Shown piece after piece: positions 8,496 through 17,523 of a DNA stretch of 24,778 nt. The notes under the pieces are model-generated. The model did not search any database. It was not told the origin of the DNA and saw nothing but the letters and a program-made list of their open reading frames with translations. The stretch is from Bacteroidota bacterium (lineage in GTDB: Bacteria > Bacteroidota > Bacteroidia > Chitinophagales > Chitinophagaceae): positions 1 to 24,778 of the forward strand of contig JAEWKK010000038.1 in NCBI GenBank assembly GCA_023386045.1. The letters are read 5' to 3'. Each line of letters begins with the position of its first letter. The stretch's first letter is position 1. The translations under genes and the position numbers were made by a program.

Positions 8496-8942
8496 CTACT
8501 TAATCGTAAACCTCGCGCTCAGGCCGAGAGCTGCCGGTTCAAAAGTGAAGTCGCTGGCAAGATTCAATTCTGGCTTCCAGTCGAGAGAAAGATTGATGGG
8601 CAGATTGGCGATCTTGTAATCCAGTCCGGTTACGCCCTGTAGTCCAAACCTGTAAGTGGATGAAGCTCCTACATAGGCGCCACCACCATAAAAGAAAGTA
8701 AAGTTATCAGCGCCAATTGGCTTGTGCTTCGCGATTAGAATACCGAATGCAAGCGGATCTCCAAATGAAAACAGGGCTTCACCTGATATGGATGGATTGA
8801 AAAAATATTTGAAGGAAATGGAATTGCTCACAATTGCATCTGATGTGCTGAAGCGGATACCTGCTCCCATTTTATAGGCCTGCGCCATAGCTGATGATGA
8901 AAGGATCATCATCACAATAATAATTAGTCCGGTCTTTTTCAT
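8496..8942 (-). CDS. Small secreted outer-membrane beta-barrel-like protein
   Basis: 148 aa. A clear signal peptide (MKKTGLIIIVMMILSSSAMAQ, 1-21) is followed by alternating hydrophobic and polar strands rich in Gly, Phe and Tyr, including FTFFYGGGAYVGA and a final strand ALGLSARFTIK. This looks like a small eight-stranded barrel of the OmpW/OmpA-N kind, but no specific family was recognised. The start is the ATG at 8942, divergent from nhaD with a 71-bp gap. Its 3' end abuts the palindromic repeat block. Function unknown. Confidence 0.75.
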   Translation of the reverse strand: MKKTGLIIIVMMILSSSAMAQAYKMGAGIRFSTSDAIVSNSISFKYFFNPSISGEALFSFGDPLAFGILIAKHKPIGADNFTFFYGGGAYVGASSTYRFGLQGVTGLDYKIANLPINLSLDWKPELNLASDFTFEPAALGLSARFTIK

Positions 8943-9013
8943 AATCCTTTATTTTGCCGATAACGAAAAGAGAAAGATTAAAATTGTCAGACCAGCAAAA
9001 TTGAAAGTTAAAG

Positions 9014-10303
9014 ATGACTACACTGATTATTATCGTATTTATTATTGGATACCTGTCTATCGCCCTGGAACATACAATCAACCTGAATAAAGCAGCAAGT
9101 GCACTGGTCACTGGTGTTCTTTGCTGGACGTTTTTTATTTTATTTAATGAGGACAAGGAAGCTGTATCCGAAACCCTGACACATCATCTTGGCGAGCTTT
9201 CGCAGATCCTGTTTTTTTTACTCGGCGCCATGACCATAGTAGAACTGATAGATGCGCACGATGGTTTCGAGATTATCACCAAACGCATTCATACAAAAAG
9301 CAAGAGGAAGTTGATCTGGATCATCTGCCTGCTGACTTTTTTCCTTTCGGCTGTGTTAGATAATCTTACCACTACCATTGTAATGATCTCATTGGTGCGG
9401 AAATTAATGTCGGAAAAAAATGACCGCCTCATTTTCGCTGGTGCCATTATCATTGCTGCCAATGCAGGTGGCGCCTGGTCACCCATTGGAGATGTTACCA
9501 CCACCATGTTATGGATAGGAGGACAGATCACGGCTTCCAATATTATAGTGAAACTGATCCTTCCCAGTCTTGTCTGCCTATTGGTACCTTTAATAGTGCT
9601 GAATTTTACATTGAAAGGAGAGGTAACGATTCCTGCAACTGAAGAAGAGGATCCAAATGCAGAAGCTCCCAATGAACTGCATAGAAATATTGTATTCTTT
9701 TCAGGTATTGGCATTTTGCTTTTTGTACCTGTTTTTAAAACGCTTACTCATTTGCCTCCCTTTATGGGCATGCTGCTTGGCCTGGGTGTGCTTTGGATCA
9801 TTGTGGAGATACTTCATAGTGATAAGGATGAACAGGATAGGAAAATGTATACCGTTGGTTATGCATTGAGAAAGATTGATACGCCAAGCATACTTTTTTT
9901 CCTGGGTATCCTACTCGCCATTGCTGCCCTGGAATCTACAGGACAACTGGTTTTACTGGCGCAAACCATGGAACGCACGATGAGTAATCTCAACCTGGTG
10001 GTCATGTCCATAGGGTTATTATCAGCAATAGTTGACAACGTCCCTCTGGTTGCAGCTTCTATGGGAATGTATTCACTGGAACAGTTTCCCACCGATCATT
10101 ATTTCTGGGAATTTCTTGCCTATACAACAGGAACGGGAGGCAGTGCGCTGATCATCGGATCTGCTGCAGGCGTTGCAGCAATGGGTATAGAAAAGATAGA
10201 CTTTATGTGGTATTTAAAAAGAGTGAGCTGGCTGGCGCTGATTGGATATTTTGCCGGGGCTCTGGTATATATATTACAGGAAGGACTGCTTCATCATTCG
10301 TAA
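9014..10303 (+). CDS. nhaD: NhaD-type Na+/H+ antiporter
   Basis: A 429-aa inner-membrane protein with about 11-13 hydrophobic segments. It exports Na+ (or Li+) in exchange for protons. The NhaD/ArsB-superfamily (ion transporter) motifs are plain: SAVLDNLTTTIVM at 112-124 and ANAGGAWSPIGDVTTTMLW at 149-167. A second half-motif, SAIVDNVPLVAASMGM, lies near residue 340, showing the inverted-repeat fold. The start is the ATG at 9014. The stop overlaps the convergent ostA-like gene by 10 bp, so no terminator fits between them. Confidence 0.93.
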   Translation: MTTLIIIVFIIGYLSIALEHTINLNKAASALVTGVLCWTFFILFNEDKEAVSETLTHHLGELSQILFFLLGAMTIVELIDAHDGFEIITKRIHTKSKRKLIWIICLLTFFLSAVLDNLTTTIVMISLVRKLMSEKNDRLIFAGAIIIAANAGGAWSPIGDVTTTMLWIGGQITASNIIVKLILPSLVCLLVPLIVLNFTLKGEVTIPATEEEDPNAEAPNELHRNIVFFSGIGILLFVPVFKTLTHLPPFMGMLLGLGVLWIIVEILHSDKDEQDRKMYTVGYALRKIDTPSILFFLGILLAIAALESTGQLVLLAQTMERTMSNLNLVVMSIGLLSAIVDNVPLVAASMGMYSLEQFPTDHYFWEFLAYTTGTGGSALIIGSAAGVAAMGIEKIDFMWYLKRVSWLALIGYFAGALVYILQEGLLHHS

Positions 10304-11868
10304 AGTTCGTATTTGGTCTTGGGCCTCCGTGAATCCAGCCATTGGAAATCAATCAGGCGAACTTCTTCCGGTCTTTTTTGTGAAACAGGGTAAAGCGTTC
10401 CTTTCAGATCGCTTCTGAAAACTACTTTATAGATCTCGCCTTTCTGAAAATATACATCAATGGCATCACTGGTTGTCTGGTTCACACTGGTATAGGCACT
10501 GTCCTCATCCTGCAGAAAATATACAGATTCGGCCAGTCCCTTGGCACGAACGGAATCAATGGTACCTTCTTTAAAAAATCCATCCATCCTTGAAGATTTT
10601 ACCTGGTTGTATACACCTGGTTCAATCTCACTGATCATAAAACTGTTTTCATACACTTTTACACGGTCAGCTTTTTTATTTTTTGTATAGAGATAAATGG
10701 TATCACCTGTGATCTGGCTTTTGCGGCTCCAGACAACCGGGTTATCGAATAGTCGAAAAGTGGAATCCTGGAAAGAATAAAACAAACTATCACTCACTGA
10801 TTGAACTGAATCGGAAAAGACTCTTACATGCCTGAATGCTTCGAAATACCTGTTGGCGCTGTCTTTTTCTGTAAGCTTTAATTTACTGAGCATCACAGAA
10901 TCATATTTATACAATTCTGTAAGCCTGGCAGAGAACAACGTGTCAGCAGTTACGTATATAGAGTCTTCGTTCTGTTTGATGATCATCAATGGTTTTTGCG
11001 TCGCCAGCATGGCATCTGTCTTACGGTCAACAAAGATCTTGTTGGCAATGATCACTGTTCCTTTGGCCGTATCTCTCACCACAGCATTCCCTTCCAGCTG
11101 GATGATCCCGCGTTGATCATCGCTTGCCATATTATCTGCCGAAGCCGTCATGGCTCCATCTTCAATAAAGGTCCTGGAGAAAAATTCTGCGCGGCTGTTG
11201 GCCACATCAAAAAAACCTTCCCTGGTACGGATCACTCTTTTACTACTGTCTCTTATATAGGTTTCAGCAATAAACCTGGCTATCTGTGATTCTGTATTAT
11301 ATAATAAAGAATCGGTTTTAAGATAATAGGCGGGATCTTTTAATTCCACGTTCCCTTTAAAATAAATATCTCGCAGGTCGGTATAATAAATGCCTTCCCT
11401 GCTGGTCAGCACAGATTTTTTATTGACAACGCGACCACCATTTCTATAAGTACCAATTTTATTGGCCACATCATATTCAAGGCTGTTAGAGTTAAGCGTG
11501 GCGTGGCCATCAGTAAGTTTTACATTACCATTGAGGTAAGCAATTTTTGTATCGATCTGGTAACGTAAATGGTTGGACGAAGCCCGGGATGTATCATTGT
11601 CGATAATACGTACATTACCAAAAGCTTCAAAGAATCTGCCTGTATTATTAAGAACACAGCTGTCGCAGAAGAAAGTTGTGGGCCCCTGTTTTAATTGAAC
11701 ATTGCCGGAAAGTATCTGCAGCTCCGTGGTTTCATTGATTTTTTTCCAATAAAGATTTTTTGAGAAAATAATATCAACAGGTTGCGTGGTATCCGCGGGT
11801 TGTTGCGCAAAAGCCAGGCTGGAAAAAGCCAGTAGAAAGAGAAAAAAAAAGAGGAGCTTTTGTTTCAT
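10294..11868 (-). CDS. OstA/LptA-like LPS transport protein, long Bacteroidetes form
   Basis: 524 aa with a signal peptide (1-22, ending AFAQ). The mature protein has many repeated beta-strand units such as ILSGNVQLKQG, FEAFGNVRIIDND and AYLNGNVKLTDG, the OstA/LptA jelly-roll pattern, running through most of the length. LptA bridges inner and outer membrane and passes LPS to LptD; E. coli LptA is about 185 aa, so this is a much extended version. Its start lies 3 bp after the mlaD-like stop, so the two are co-transcribed. The C-terminal third (about 400-524) is less typical. The identity of the domain is fairly sure; that it is the sole LptA of this cell is inferred. Confidence 0.85.
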   Translation of the reverse strand: MKQKLLFFFLFLLAFSSLAFAQQPADTTQPVDIIFSKNLYWKKINETTELQILSGNVQLKQGPTTFFCDSCVLNNTGRFFEAFGNVRIIDNDTSRASSNHLRYQIDTKIAYLNGNVKLTDGHATLNSNSLEYDVANKIGTYRNGGRVVNKKSVLTSREGIYYTDLRDIYFKGNVELKDPAYYLKTDSLLYNTESQIARFIAETYIRDSSKRVIRTREGFFDVANSRAEFFSRTFIEDGAMTASADNMASDDQRGIIQLEGNAVVRDTAKGTVIIANKIFVDRKTDAMLATQKPLMIIKQNEDSIYVTADTLFSARLTELYKYDSVMLSKLKLTEKDSANRYFEAFRHVRVFSDSVQSVSDSLFYSFQDSTFRLFDNPVVWSRKSQITGDTIYLYTKNKKADRVKVYENSFMISEIEPGVYNQVKSSRMDGFFKEGTIDSVRAKGLAESVYFLQDEDSAYTSVNQTTSDAIDVYFQKGEIYKVVFRSDLKGTLYPVSQKRPEEVRLIDFQWLDSRRPKTKYELYE

Positions 11869-11871
11869 TTG

Positions 11872-12882
11872 CTATTGCGGAACAGTGTCTTTGGCCGCGG
11901 GCGAAGTTAGCGGCTCACCTTTGTTCTTGCCTCCAAAAACGGAAAGATTAACGTAACGTTTTGGATGGAGACGAAGGTCATCTAACAAAATCTCTGCACT
12001 TAATGATGTGCTATGCAAACGATCTGCTACTATACTCAGTTTGTCATACAATTCACGGTCATTCATCAGCATGCCAAGAGAACCGTTTTTAGAATTGAGG
12101 TTACCGATGGTGTTTTTCATTTCCGCAATAGTACCCTGAAGTGCTGCAATCATTCCTTCAATATTTGCATTGGCAAGTTTGGCTGTAGTAACTTCCACAT
12201 TCCTGATGGAGCTTGAAATAGCATCGTTATTGCGAGCAAGATTTCCAGTAACAGAATTCAAATTGCCGAGAGACTGGGCCAGCATCCCGCTTTGAGCATT
12301 GAGCAATTGTTGTAAATGAGCAGAAGACACGGCGAGGTTGGCCACCATGTTCTGCAAATTATTCTTGGTATTGGGATCAAAGATGGAAGCAATATGACCA
12401 ATGGCGATCTTCATGGAATCCAGGGTCTCATTCACCCTTGTTAGCGTAGGTGCCAGTTGCGACTGGATATTTCCCAGCAACGAAGGTTCTAGCCTGGTGG
12501 AAAGTGTATCGCCCGATTCATGATAAGCGGTGATGTTTTGCTTTGGCTTGTCAATATTAATAAATGCAGATCCAAGAACTGAACCATCTATAAAGGCCAC
12601 AGAACCCTTGGGAATGCTGATATCGCGGCTCAGGTGGATTTCTATGATGATGCTGTCAACTTCTTTATCTGCCTGTTTTACATTAAATACAGTTCCAACC
12701 GCAAGACCATTTATTTTAACGGGATTTGATTTTTCAAGCGAGCCAATATCTGCAAACTTTGCGTAAAGAATGGGAGGCTTTGAAAAAACGCTGGCGCCTT
12801 TTAAAAAATTGAACCCCAGAACCAGAACAACTATCGCCGCAATCGCCAATAATCCAACCTTGGTTTCATTACTTAATTTCAT
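11872..12882 (-). CDS. MlaD/MCE-domain lipid transport protein
   Basis: A 336-aa protein with one N-terminal membrane anchor (about 8-27), then an MCE domain (about 36-112; ILYAKFADIGSLEKSNPVKING and VLGSAFINI are typical), then a long helical region (about 130-300) likely to form a coiled coil or tunnel, and a polar tail. MCE proteins carry lipids between membranes; MlaD works with an ABC transporter that is not in this window. The ATG at 12882 replaces an upstream TTG (12939) because it puts the anchor at the N terminus. It sits between the amidase and ostA-like genes on the same strand. Confidence 0.9.
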   Translation of the reverse strand: MKLSNETKVGLLAIAAIVVLVLGFNFLKGASVFSKPPILYAKFADIGSLEKSNPVKINGLAVGTVFNVKQADKEVDSIIIEIHLSRDISIPKGSVAFIDGSVLGSAFINIDKPKQNITAYHESGDTLSTRLEPSLLGNIQSQLAPTLTRVNETLDSMKIAIGHIASIFDPNTKNNLQNMVANLAVSSAHLQQLLNAQSGMLAQSLGNLNSVTGNLARNNDAISSSIRNVEVTTAKLANANIEGMIAALQGTIAEMKNTIGNLNSKNGSLGMLMNDRELYDKLSIVADRLHSTSLSAEILLDDLRLHPKRYVNLSVFGGKNKGEPLTSPAAKDTVPQ

Positions 12883-12940
12883 TTCTCTTGTTTTCGTTGC
12901 TGATTGGAGCCCAAAATAAGCAATAAATTCTGGACACAAT

Positions 12941-12967
12941 AAACCGCTGCATTTGGTGCAACGGTTT
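12941..12967. other. Stem-loop between amidase and mlaD-like genes
   Basis: AAACCG-C-TGCA-TTTGG-TGCA-A-CGGTTT: a 6+4 bp stem with one mismatch and a 5-nt loop, in the 121-bp gap. On the minus strand it is followed only by a weak U run, so it is at best a partial terminator or an RNA-processing site. Confidence 0.4.
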
Positions 12968-13003
12968 AAGTTTAAAAAATCGTACCAGCGAAATAAGGGG
13001 AAT

Positions 13004-14023
13004 TTACCTGGTCTGCAACTGCTTTTCCTTGTGTTCTATGGCTTCAAGGAAGCTATGTGTGCTGCCCGTGTTTTTATTCTGCGTCTGTGATTTTGAATTG
13101 TCGGATGGCAATTGTTTTTTCTCCAGCCAGGACTTATAGGTTTTAAGAGCACTGGAAATGCACTGGGCTATTTCCTGCTGTCCATTTTCGCTATTGAGAT
13201 ATGCTTCTTCCTGTGGATTGGTGATAAAGCCGGTTTCTACCAGTACGCTGGGCATGGCCGTAGCCTGAAGTACCCAAATGCCCACCTGTCTTTGCTTGGG
13301 ACCACCACTGATCCTGCCAGCCTTTGAGAATTCCTCTTCCACCATATTGGCGAGGGTAGAGCTTCTGCGGCTGAATTGTTGTGTTTTTACCAGGGAAAGG
13401 GCAATGAACTCTGGTGAGTTCACGTCTATGTCACCATATTTTTCTTTATAATTATCTTCTCCCAACATGGGTGCGTTCTCACGAACTGCAATTTCCTTGT
13501 CGTCAGCCTTGTGCGCTCCCCAGATGTAGGTTTGGGTTCCCTTGGCATTGGTATTGGGAACTTCGTAATACCTGTACTGGGCTACCTTCCTTGATTTCTT
13601 TTTCCTGGCTTTGCCCTTGCCTACATAATAATATTCAGTTTTATAACCCACTAACTCCTTCTTTTGAATGGGAGGCATGGCATTTACGTGGATGGAAATA
13701 AAAAGGTCTCCTTTATTCTGGTTGGCAATGTCGGCCCGCTCGTGAAGAGGAACAATATTCTTTTCAGGTCTGGTTTCAATGATCTTGACATCAGGAAACT
13801 CCTGATTGAGCAGGGTTACCAGTTTTTTGGAAACGGCCAGGCAGATTTCATCTTCATAAGAATAAGATCCCTTGGCTCCGTTGTGACCACCATTCGCCAT
13901 GATGCCATGACCTGCATCAATGATGATGGTTCTTAAAACCTGCTGCTTGTTCTGTCTGCTGAATGAAAAAAGGAGGGCAGTTGTTGGAATGAAGAAGAGT
14001 ACCAGAAATGTTTTTTTTAGCAT
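13004..14023 (-). CDS. N-acetylmuramoyl-L-alanine amidase (Amidase_3, AmiC-like)
   Basis: A 339-aa exported zinc amidase that cuts the bond between MurNAc and L-Ala of peptidoglycan. An N-terminal signal or anchor (about 5-22) is followed by the catalytic domain (about 30-297). Expected zinc ligands are visible: DAGHG (His39), YEDE (Glu57/59) and SIHVNA (His112), with the catalytic Glu in LVETGFITN (Glu263). A lysine-rich insert (about 125-150) separates the last two. The tail (300-339) is polar and low-complexity. The ATG at 14023 was preferred to a GTG at 14059. Divergent from lptD (78-bp gap), and first gene of the amidase-MCE-OstA group. Confidence 0.93.
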   Translation of the reverse strand: MLKKTFLVLFFIPTTALLFSFSRQNKQQVLRTIIIDAGHGIMANGGHNGAKGSYSYEDEICLAVSKKLVTLLNQEFPDVKIIETRPEKNIVPLHERADIANQNKGDLFISIHVNAMPPIQKKELVGYKTEYYYVGKGKARKKKSRKVAQYRYYEVPNTNAKGTQTYIWGAHKADDKEIAVRENAPMLGEDNYKEKYGDIDVNSPEFIALSLVKTQQFSRRSSTLANMVEEEFSKAGRISGGPKQRQVGIWVLQATAMPSVLVETGFITNPQEEAYLNSENGQQEIAQCISSALKTYKSWLEKKQLPSDNSKSQTQNKNTGSTHSFLEAIEHKEKQLQTR

Positions 14024-14082
14024 ACCAGATTTTATTTGACGGTTTAGTAATTCCTTCACACATTACGTAAAGGCGGAACAAT

Positions 14083-14090
14083 TACATTTG
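14083..14090 (+). promoter_or_regulatory. Candidate -7 promoter box of lptD (TACATTTG)
   Basis: TACATTTG is an exact match to the Bacteroidetes -7 consensus TAnnTTTG, 11 bp before the lptD ATG. No convincing TTG -33 box lies at the usual distance, and the predicted leader would be very short, so this is tentative. Confidence 0.35.
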
Positions 14091-14101
14091 TTCAGCGGCT
14101 T

Positions 14102-16795
14102 ATGACTGATCTCTACAAAATTAGCTTAAAAAGAATCTGTTTCACATTTGTTACAATAGCTTTTTGCATTGTAATAACGAACAGTTGTGAAGCACAGATT
14201 ACAAAGCGATCAGAAATTTACAGCACTTTAACATCTGATACAATACCAGGTAAAAAAAATGATTCACTTCTGTTGCGTGATTCTGGTATGATTAACCGTG
14301 ATACTATGCCTCAGCAAAGAGTGGATACATTCCCTCTTCGATTTTCCAAAGACACACTGGATGCACCTGTGGTATATGAAGCTGCTGATAGTGGCGTTCT
14401 GCTCATCAGGGAAAAGAAATTCCTGCTCTATGGCAAAACAAAAACAACATATAAAGATGTAACGCTGACCGCTCCCCGTGTGGAGTTTGACCAGGCAAGC
14501 AATATTCTAACAGCTATTCAAAGCACCGACAGCCTGGGTAATACCATTGCCAGGGCACAGTTTCAACAGGGAACGCAGGGCTTTCAAAGCGATACCATCC
14601 GGTTTAATTTTAAAACAAAGAGAGGTATCACCACTAACACCTATACCCAGCAGGGGGATGGGATGTTTGTGCATGGCAGCATCATCAAAAAAGTAAGTGA
14701 TAGCGTAGCCTTCATCAAAAAGATGACGATGACCACCTGCGATCTTGACGAACCGCATTTTGGGTTCATTGCCAACAAAGGAAAGTTTGTTACCAATAAG
14801 ATTGCTGTAACAGGACCCATACATCCAGAGTTTGAAGGAGTACCTATTCCCGTATACCTGCCTTTTGGCATGTTTCCACTGAATCGTGGCAGGCATTCAG
14901 GACTGCTGCCACCCCAATTTACCGTGAACCAGGATTTTGGCCTGGGTCTTGAAGGCCTGGGATATTATCATGTGCTGAACGAATATCTTGATGTAACACT
15001 TCGCACCAATATTTATTCCTATGGTGGATGGAGCGCCAGCCTTGCACCTACTTACCGTAAGCGTTACCGTTACCAGGGTTCCTTTAATGTAAGTTTCCAG
15101 CACAATAAATTCAATTTTAAGGGCGATCCCGATTACCGGCTGGTTAAGACTTTCAATATTGCATGGTCACATTCGGTTGACCAGCGTGCAAGGCCGGGAA
15201 CAAATTTTTCCGCCAACGTGAATGCCGGATCAACAAGATACAACCAGTACATCCCTAACAATCCTTACCAGAATTTTAATAACCAGCTGAATTCCTCCAT
15301 TGCATATTCCAAGACCTGGAAGGACAAGCCTTTCAATCTCACCATGAGTGCCAACCACAACCAGAACAATGCAACAAGGCTGGTGAACATCATGCTACCA
15401 GATGTAGGCTTTACTGTGAACACCCTGTATCCATTCCAAAGTAAGGTAGCGGGTGGACAGCCCAAGTGGTATGAAAAGATCGGTATCGGTTATTCCGGTG
15501 TTGCACGCAACCAGGTTTCTTTTTATGATACGGTACCCAACCTGATGAACAAAATACTGGACACGCTGCAGTGGGGTGCGCAACATCGTTTTCCTATTAA
15601 TATTTCCCTGCCGGCGCTTGGTCCTCTGCTGGTTTCACCATTTATTTCTTATGAAGAAACCTGGCTGACCAGGAGAACTGGAAGAACCTGGAACAGCAGC
15701 CTTCAAAAAATTGATACGACCTACAACAAAAAAGGATTGTTCATCGATAGGCAGATGAGTTTTGGTATTGGCATGAATACCGCTTTGTTTGGAACCTTCC
15801 AGTTCCGTAGAGGGAAGATCATGGCCATCAGGCATGTAGTGCGACCAAACATCAATGTGAATTATCGCCCCAATCTTTCCAAGAAATATTATGATGTCAT
15901 TCAAACCAGCCCTGGTAATCCTAATGCTTTACCAATTGGTCAATTCAGCAGTAATAATGTATATGGACAATATGGTTATGGAAAGTTTGGTGGATTGACC
16001 TTTGGTGTGGACAATAACCTGGAGATGAAGACGAGGAACAAAAAGGATTCAGCCAATGGGACAAAAAAGATCCGGCTGATAGATGGTTTTGGTTTCAGCA
16101 GTGCCTATAATTTTTTAAAGGATTCACTGAAACTGGAGCATTTTAACCTTTACTTCAGGACCACGCTTTTTGAAAAAATAAGCATTACTGCCAATGGGAT
16201 TTATAATCCTTACCAGCGTGATTCCTTTGGAAGGGATATTGATAAATTTATCTGGCAGGGCAATGGTTTCCGTTTGGGTAAGATCAATTCAGGAAGCATC
16301 TCCATGTCTACTTCTTTCCAGAGTAAACCAAGGGACCCCAACAAAGCACCAGAAAATATTCCCACCAAGAACATGAATGATCCCAATCTTCTGGCAGATA
16401 AGGAAAGGTTGCAGGATTATATGCGTCGTAACCCGGGAGAGTTTGTTGATTTCAATGTGCCATGGTCATTGAGTCTTTCCTATTCATTGAACTTCAGCGA
16501 AGCACAGAGGCCTGACAGATCTTTCTATACTACGGTAAGCTCCAACGTACAATTCAATAATAGTTTCAGTCTCACGCCCAAATGGAATTTCACCACCAGT
16601 GGCTTTTATGACTTCGATACAAAGCAGCTGACCATGTTCACCATGTCAATTTCCCGTGACATGCACTGCTGGCAGATGTCCGTCAATGTAACACCAATCG
16701 GAAGCTATAAATACTTTAATATCTCCATCAGTCCCAAGTCGGCATTGCTGCAGGACCTGAGAGTAAACCGCACACGCTATTTCTATAATTACTGA
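14102..16795 (+). CDS. lptD: LptD-like LPS-assembly outer-membrane protein
   Basis: An 897-aa outer-membrane protein that inserts LPS into the outer leaflet. An N-terminal signal (about 10-32) is followed by a polar linker (33-85), an OstA-like beta-jellyroll domain (about 90-235) and a long C-terminal beta-barrel (about 245-897). LptD hallmarks are the segment MTTCDLDEPHFG (Cys213) and PIPVYLPFGMFPLNRGRHSG (248-267). Near the C terminus, DMHCWQMSVNVTPIG and LQDLRVNRTRY match the end of Bacteroidetes LptD. The ATG at 14102 is used. The stop overlaps the convergent plsC-like gene by 7 bp. It pairs functionally with the OstA/LptA-like protein encoded 2.2 kb away; the LptE partner was not seen. 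Confidence 0.92.
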   Translation: MTDLYKISLKRICFTFVTIAFCIVITNSCEAQITKRSEIYSTLTSDTIPGKKNDSLLLRDSGMINRDTMPQQRVDTFPLRFSKDTLDAPVVYEAADSGVLLIREKKFLLYGKTKTTYKDVTLTAPRVEFDQASNILTAIQSTDSLGNTIARAQFQQGTQGFQSDTIRFNFKTKRGITTNTYTQQGDGMFVHGSIIKKVSDSVAFIKKMTMTTCDLDEPHFGFIANKGKFVTNKIAVTGPIHPEFEGVPIPVYLPFGMFPLNRGRHSGLLPPQFTVNQDFGLGLEGLGYYHVLNEYLDVTLRTNIYSYGGWSASLAPTYRKRYRYQGSFNVSFQHNKFNFKGDPDYRLVKTFNIAWSHSVDQRARPGTNFSANVNAGSTRYNQYIPNNPYQNFNNQLNSSIAYSKTWKDKPFNLTMSANHNQNNATRLVNIMLPDVGFTVNTLYPFQSKVAGGQPKWYEKIGIGYSGVARNQVSFYDTVPNLMNKILDTLQWGAQHRFPINISLPALGPLLVSPFISYEETWLTRRTGRTWNSSLQKIDTTYNKKGLFIDRQMSFGIGMNTALFGTFQFRRGKIMAIRHVVRPNINVNYRPNLSKKYYDVIQTSPGNPNALPIGQFSSNNVYGQYGYGKFGGLTFGVDNNLEMKTRNKKDSANGTKKIRLIDGFGFSSAYNFLKDSLKLEHFNLYFRTTLFEKISITANGIYNPYQRDSFGRDIDKFIWQGNGFRLGKINSGSISMSTSFQSKPRDPNKAPENIPTKNMNDPNLLADKERLQDYMRRNPGEFVDFNVPWSLSLSYSLNFSEAQRPDRSFYTTVSSNVQFNNSFSLTPKWNFTTSGFYDFDTKQLTMFTMSISRDMHCWQMSVNVTPIGSYKYFNISISPKSALLQDLRVNRTRYFYNY

Positions 16796-17523
16796 TGCCG
16801 GAGGATATAGTCTTTCATGATTTCAAAAACTTCATCCTTTAGTTGCTGTGTAGATTTTCCTTCCACTGGAACCGGGGCAAGGAAATGCATTTCCACCTGC
16901 CGTGGCCAGAAGTAAAATGTTTTATGAAGAGGTAAAACCTTACTGGTGTTAAAGATCACTGCAGGAATGATCTCTTTATTTGTTTCTGTTGCCAGTCTGA
17001 AAGCACCATCATGAAATTTTTGTAAAGGTTGTCCTGTTTTATTTCTTGTGCCTTCAGGGTAGATGCACATGTGCAAACCCTGGTTCAACACTTCTTTCAT
17101 GCGAGCATAGCTGGTGCGCCTGCTTTCTTCGCTTTTGCGATTAACGAGAACACTGCCTCTTTTATAGATCATACCAAAGACAGGGATTTTTGCCATTTCT
17201 GATTTGGCAATGGTTTTATTAGTACCGGGAATACCAGGACTGGAGAGCGGGATGTCCATGAATGAATTGTGATTGCAAACCACTACGTAGTTCCTTCCTT
17301 TTTTAAAATGCTGTCTTCCTGTGATCTTTCTCCGCACACCTGAAAATACAAAGAAGAAGGTCATCCAAACCCGGAAGATCTTAAAGACCATAATGGTTCT
17401 TTTGGGTTCGGGCCAGAAACCTGTAAGCCAGATGGGAATCCATACAATCAGCAATGAACCTATAAATACGACGGCTGCCCAGAGAGCAAAAATTCTTCCG
17501 AGGATTTCTTTGATGAACTTCAT
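16789..17523 (-). CDS. PlsC-type 1-acyl-glycerol-3-phosphate acyltransferase
   Basis: A 244-aa membrane-associated acyltransferase of phospholipid synthesis (lysophosphatidic acid to phosphatidic acid) or a related lysophospholipid acyltransferase. A hydrophobic N-terminal helix (about 10-35) and a second hydrophobic stretch (about 45-62) precede the catalytic HX4D motif NHNSFMD (His85, Asp90), with the acceptor-binding motif YPEGTRNKTG at 155-164. The ATG at 17523 overlaps the stop of the upstream GNAT gene (ATGA), pointing to translational coupling. Confidence 0.93.
   Translation of the reverse strand: MKFIKEILGRIFALWAAVVFIGSLLIVWIPIWLTGFWPEPKRTIMVFKIFRVWMTFFFVFSGVRRKITGRQHFKKGRNYVVVCNHNSFMDIPLSSPGIPGTNKTIAKSEMAKIPVFGMIYKRGSVLVNRKSEESRRTSYARMKEVLNQGLHMCIYPEGTRNKTGQPLQKFHDGAFRLATETNKEIIPAVIFNTSKVLPLHKTFYFWPRQVEMHFLAPVPVEGKSTQQLKDEVFEIMKDYILRHQ

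Noticed and set aside
13414..13936. Plus-strand ORFs inside the amidase gene
   Set aside because: They lie opposite conserved catalytic motifs of the amidase and look like frame shadows.
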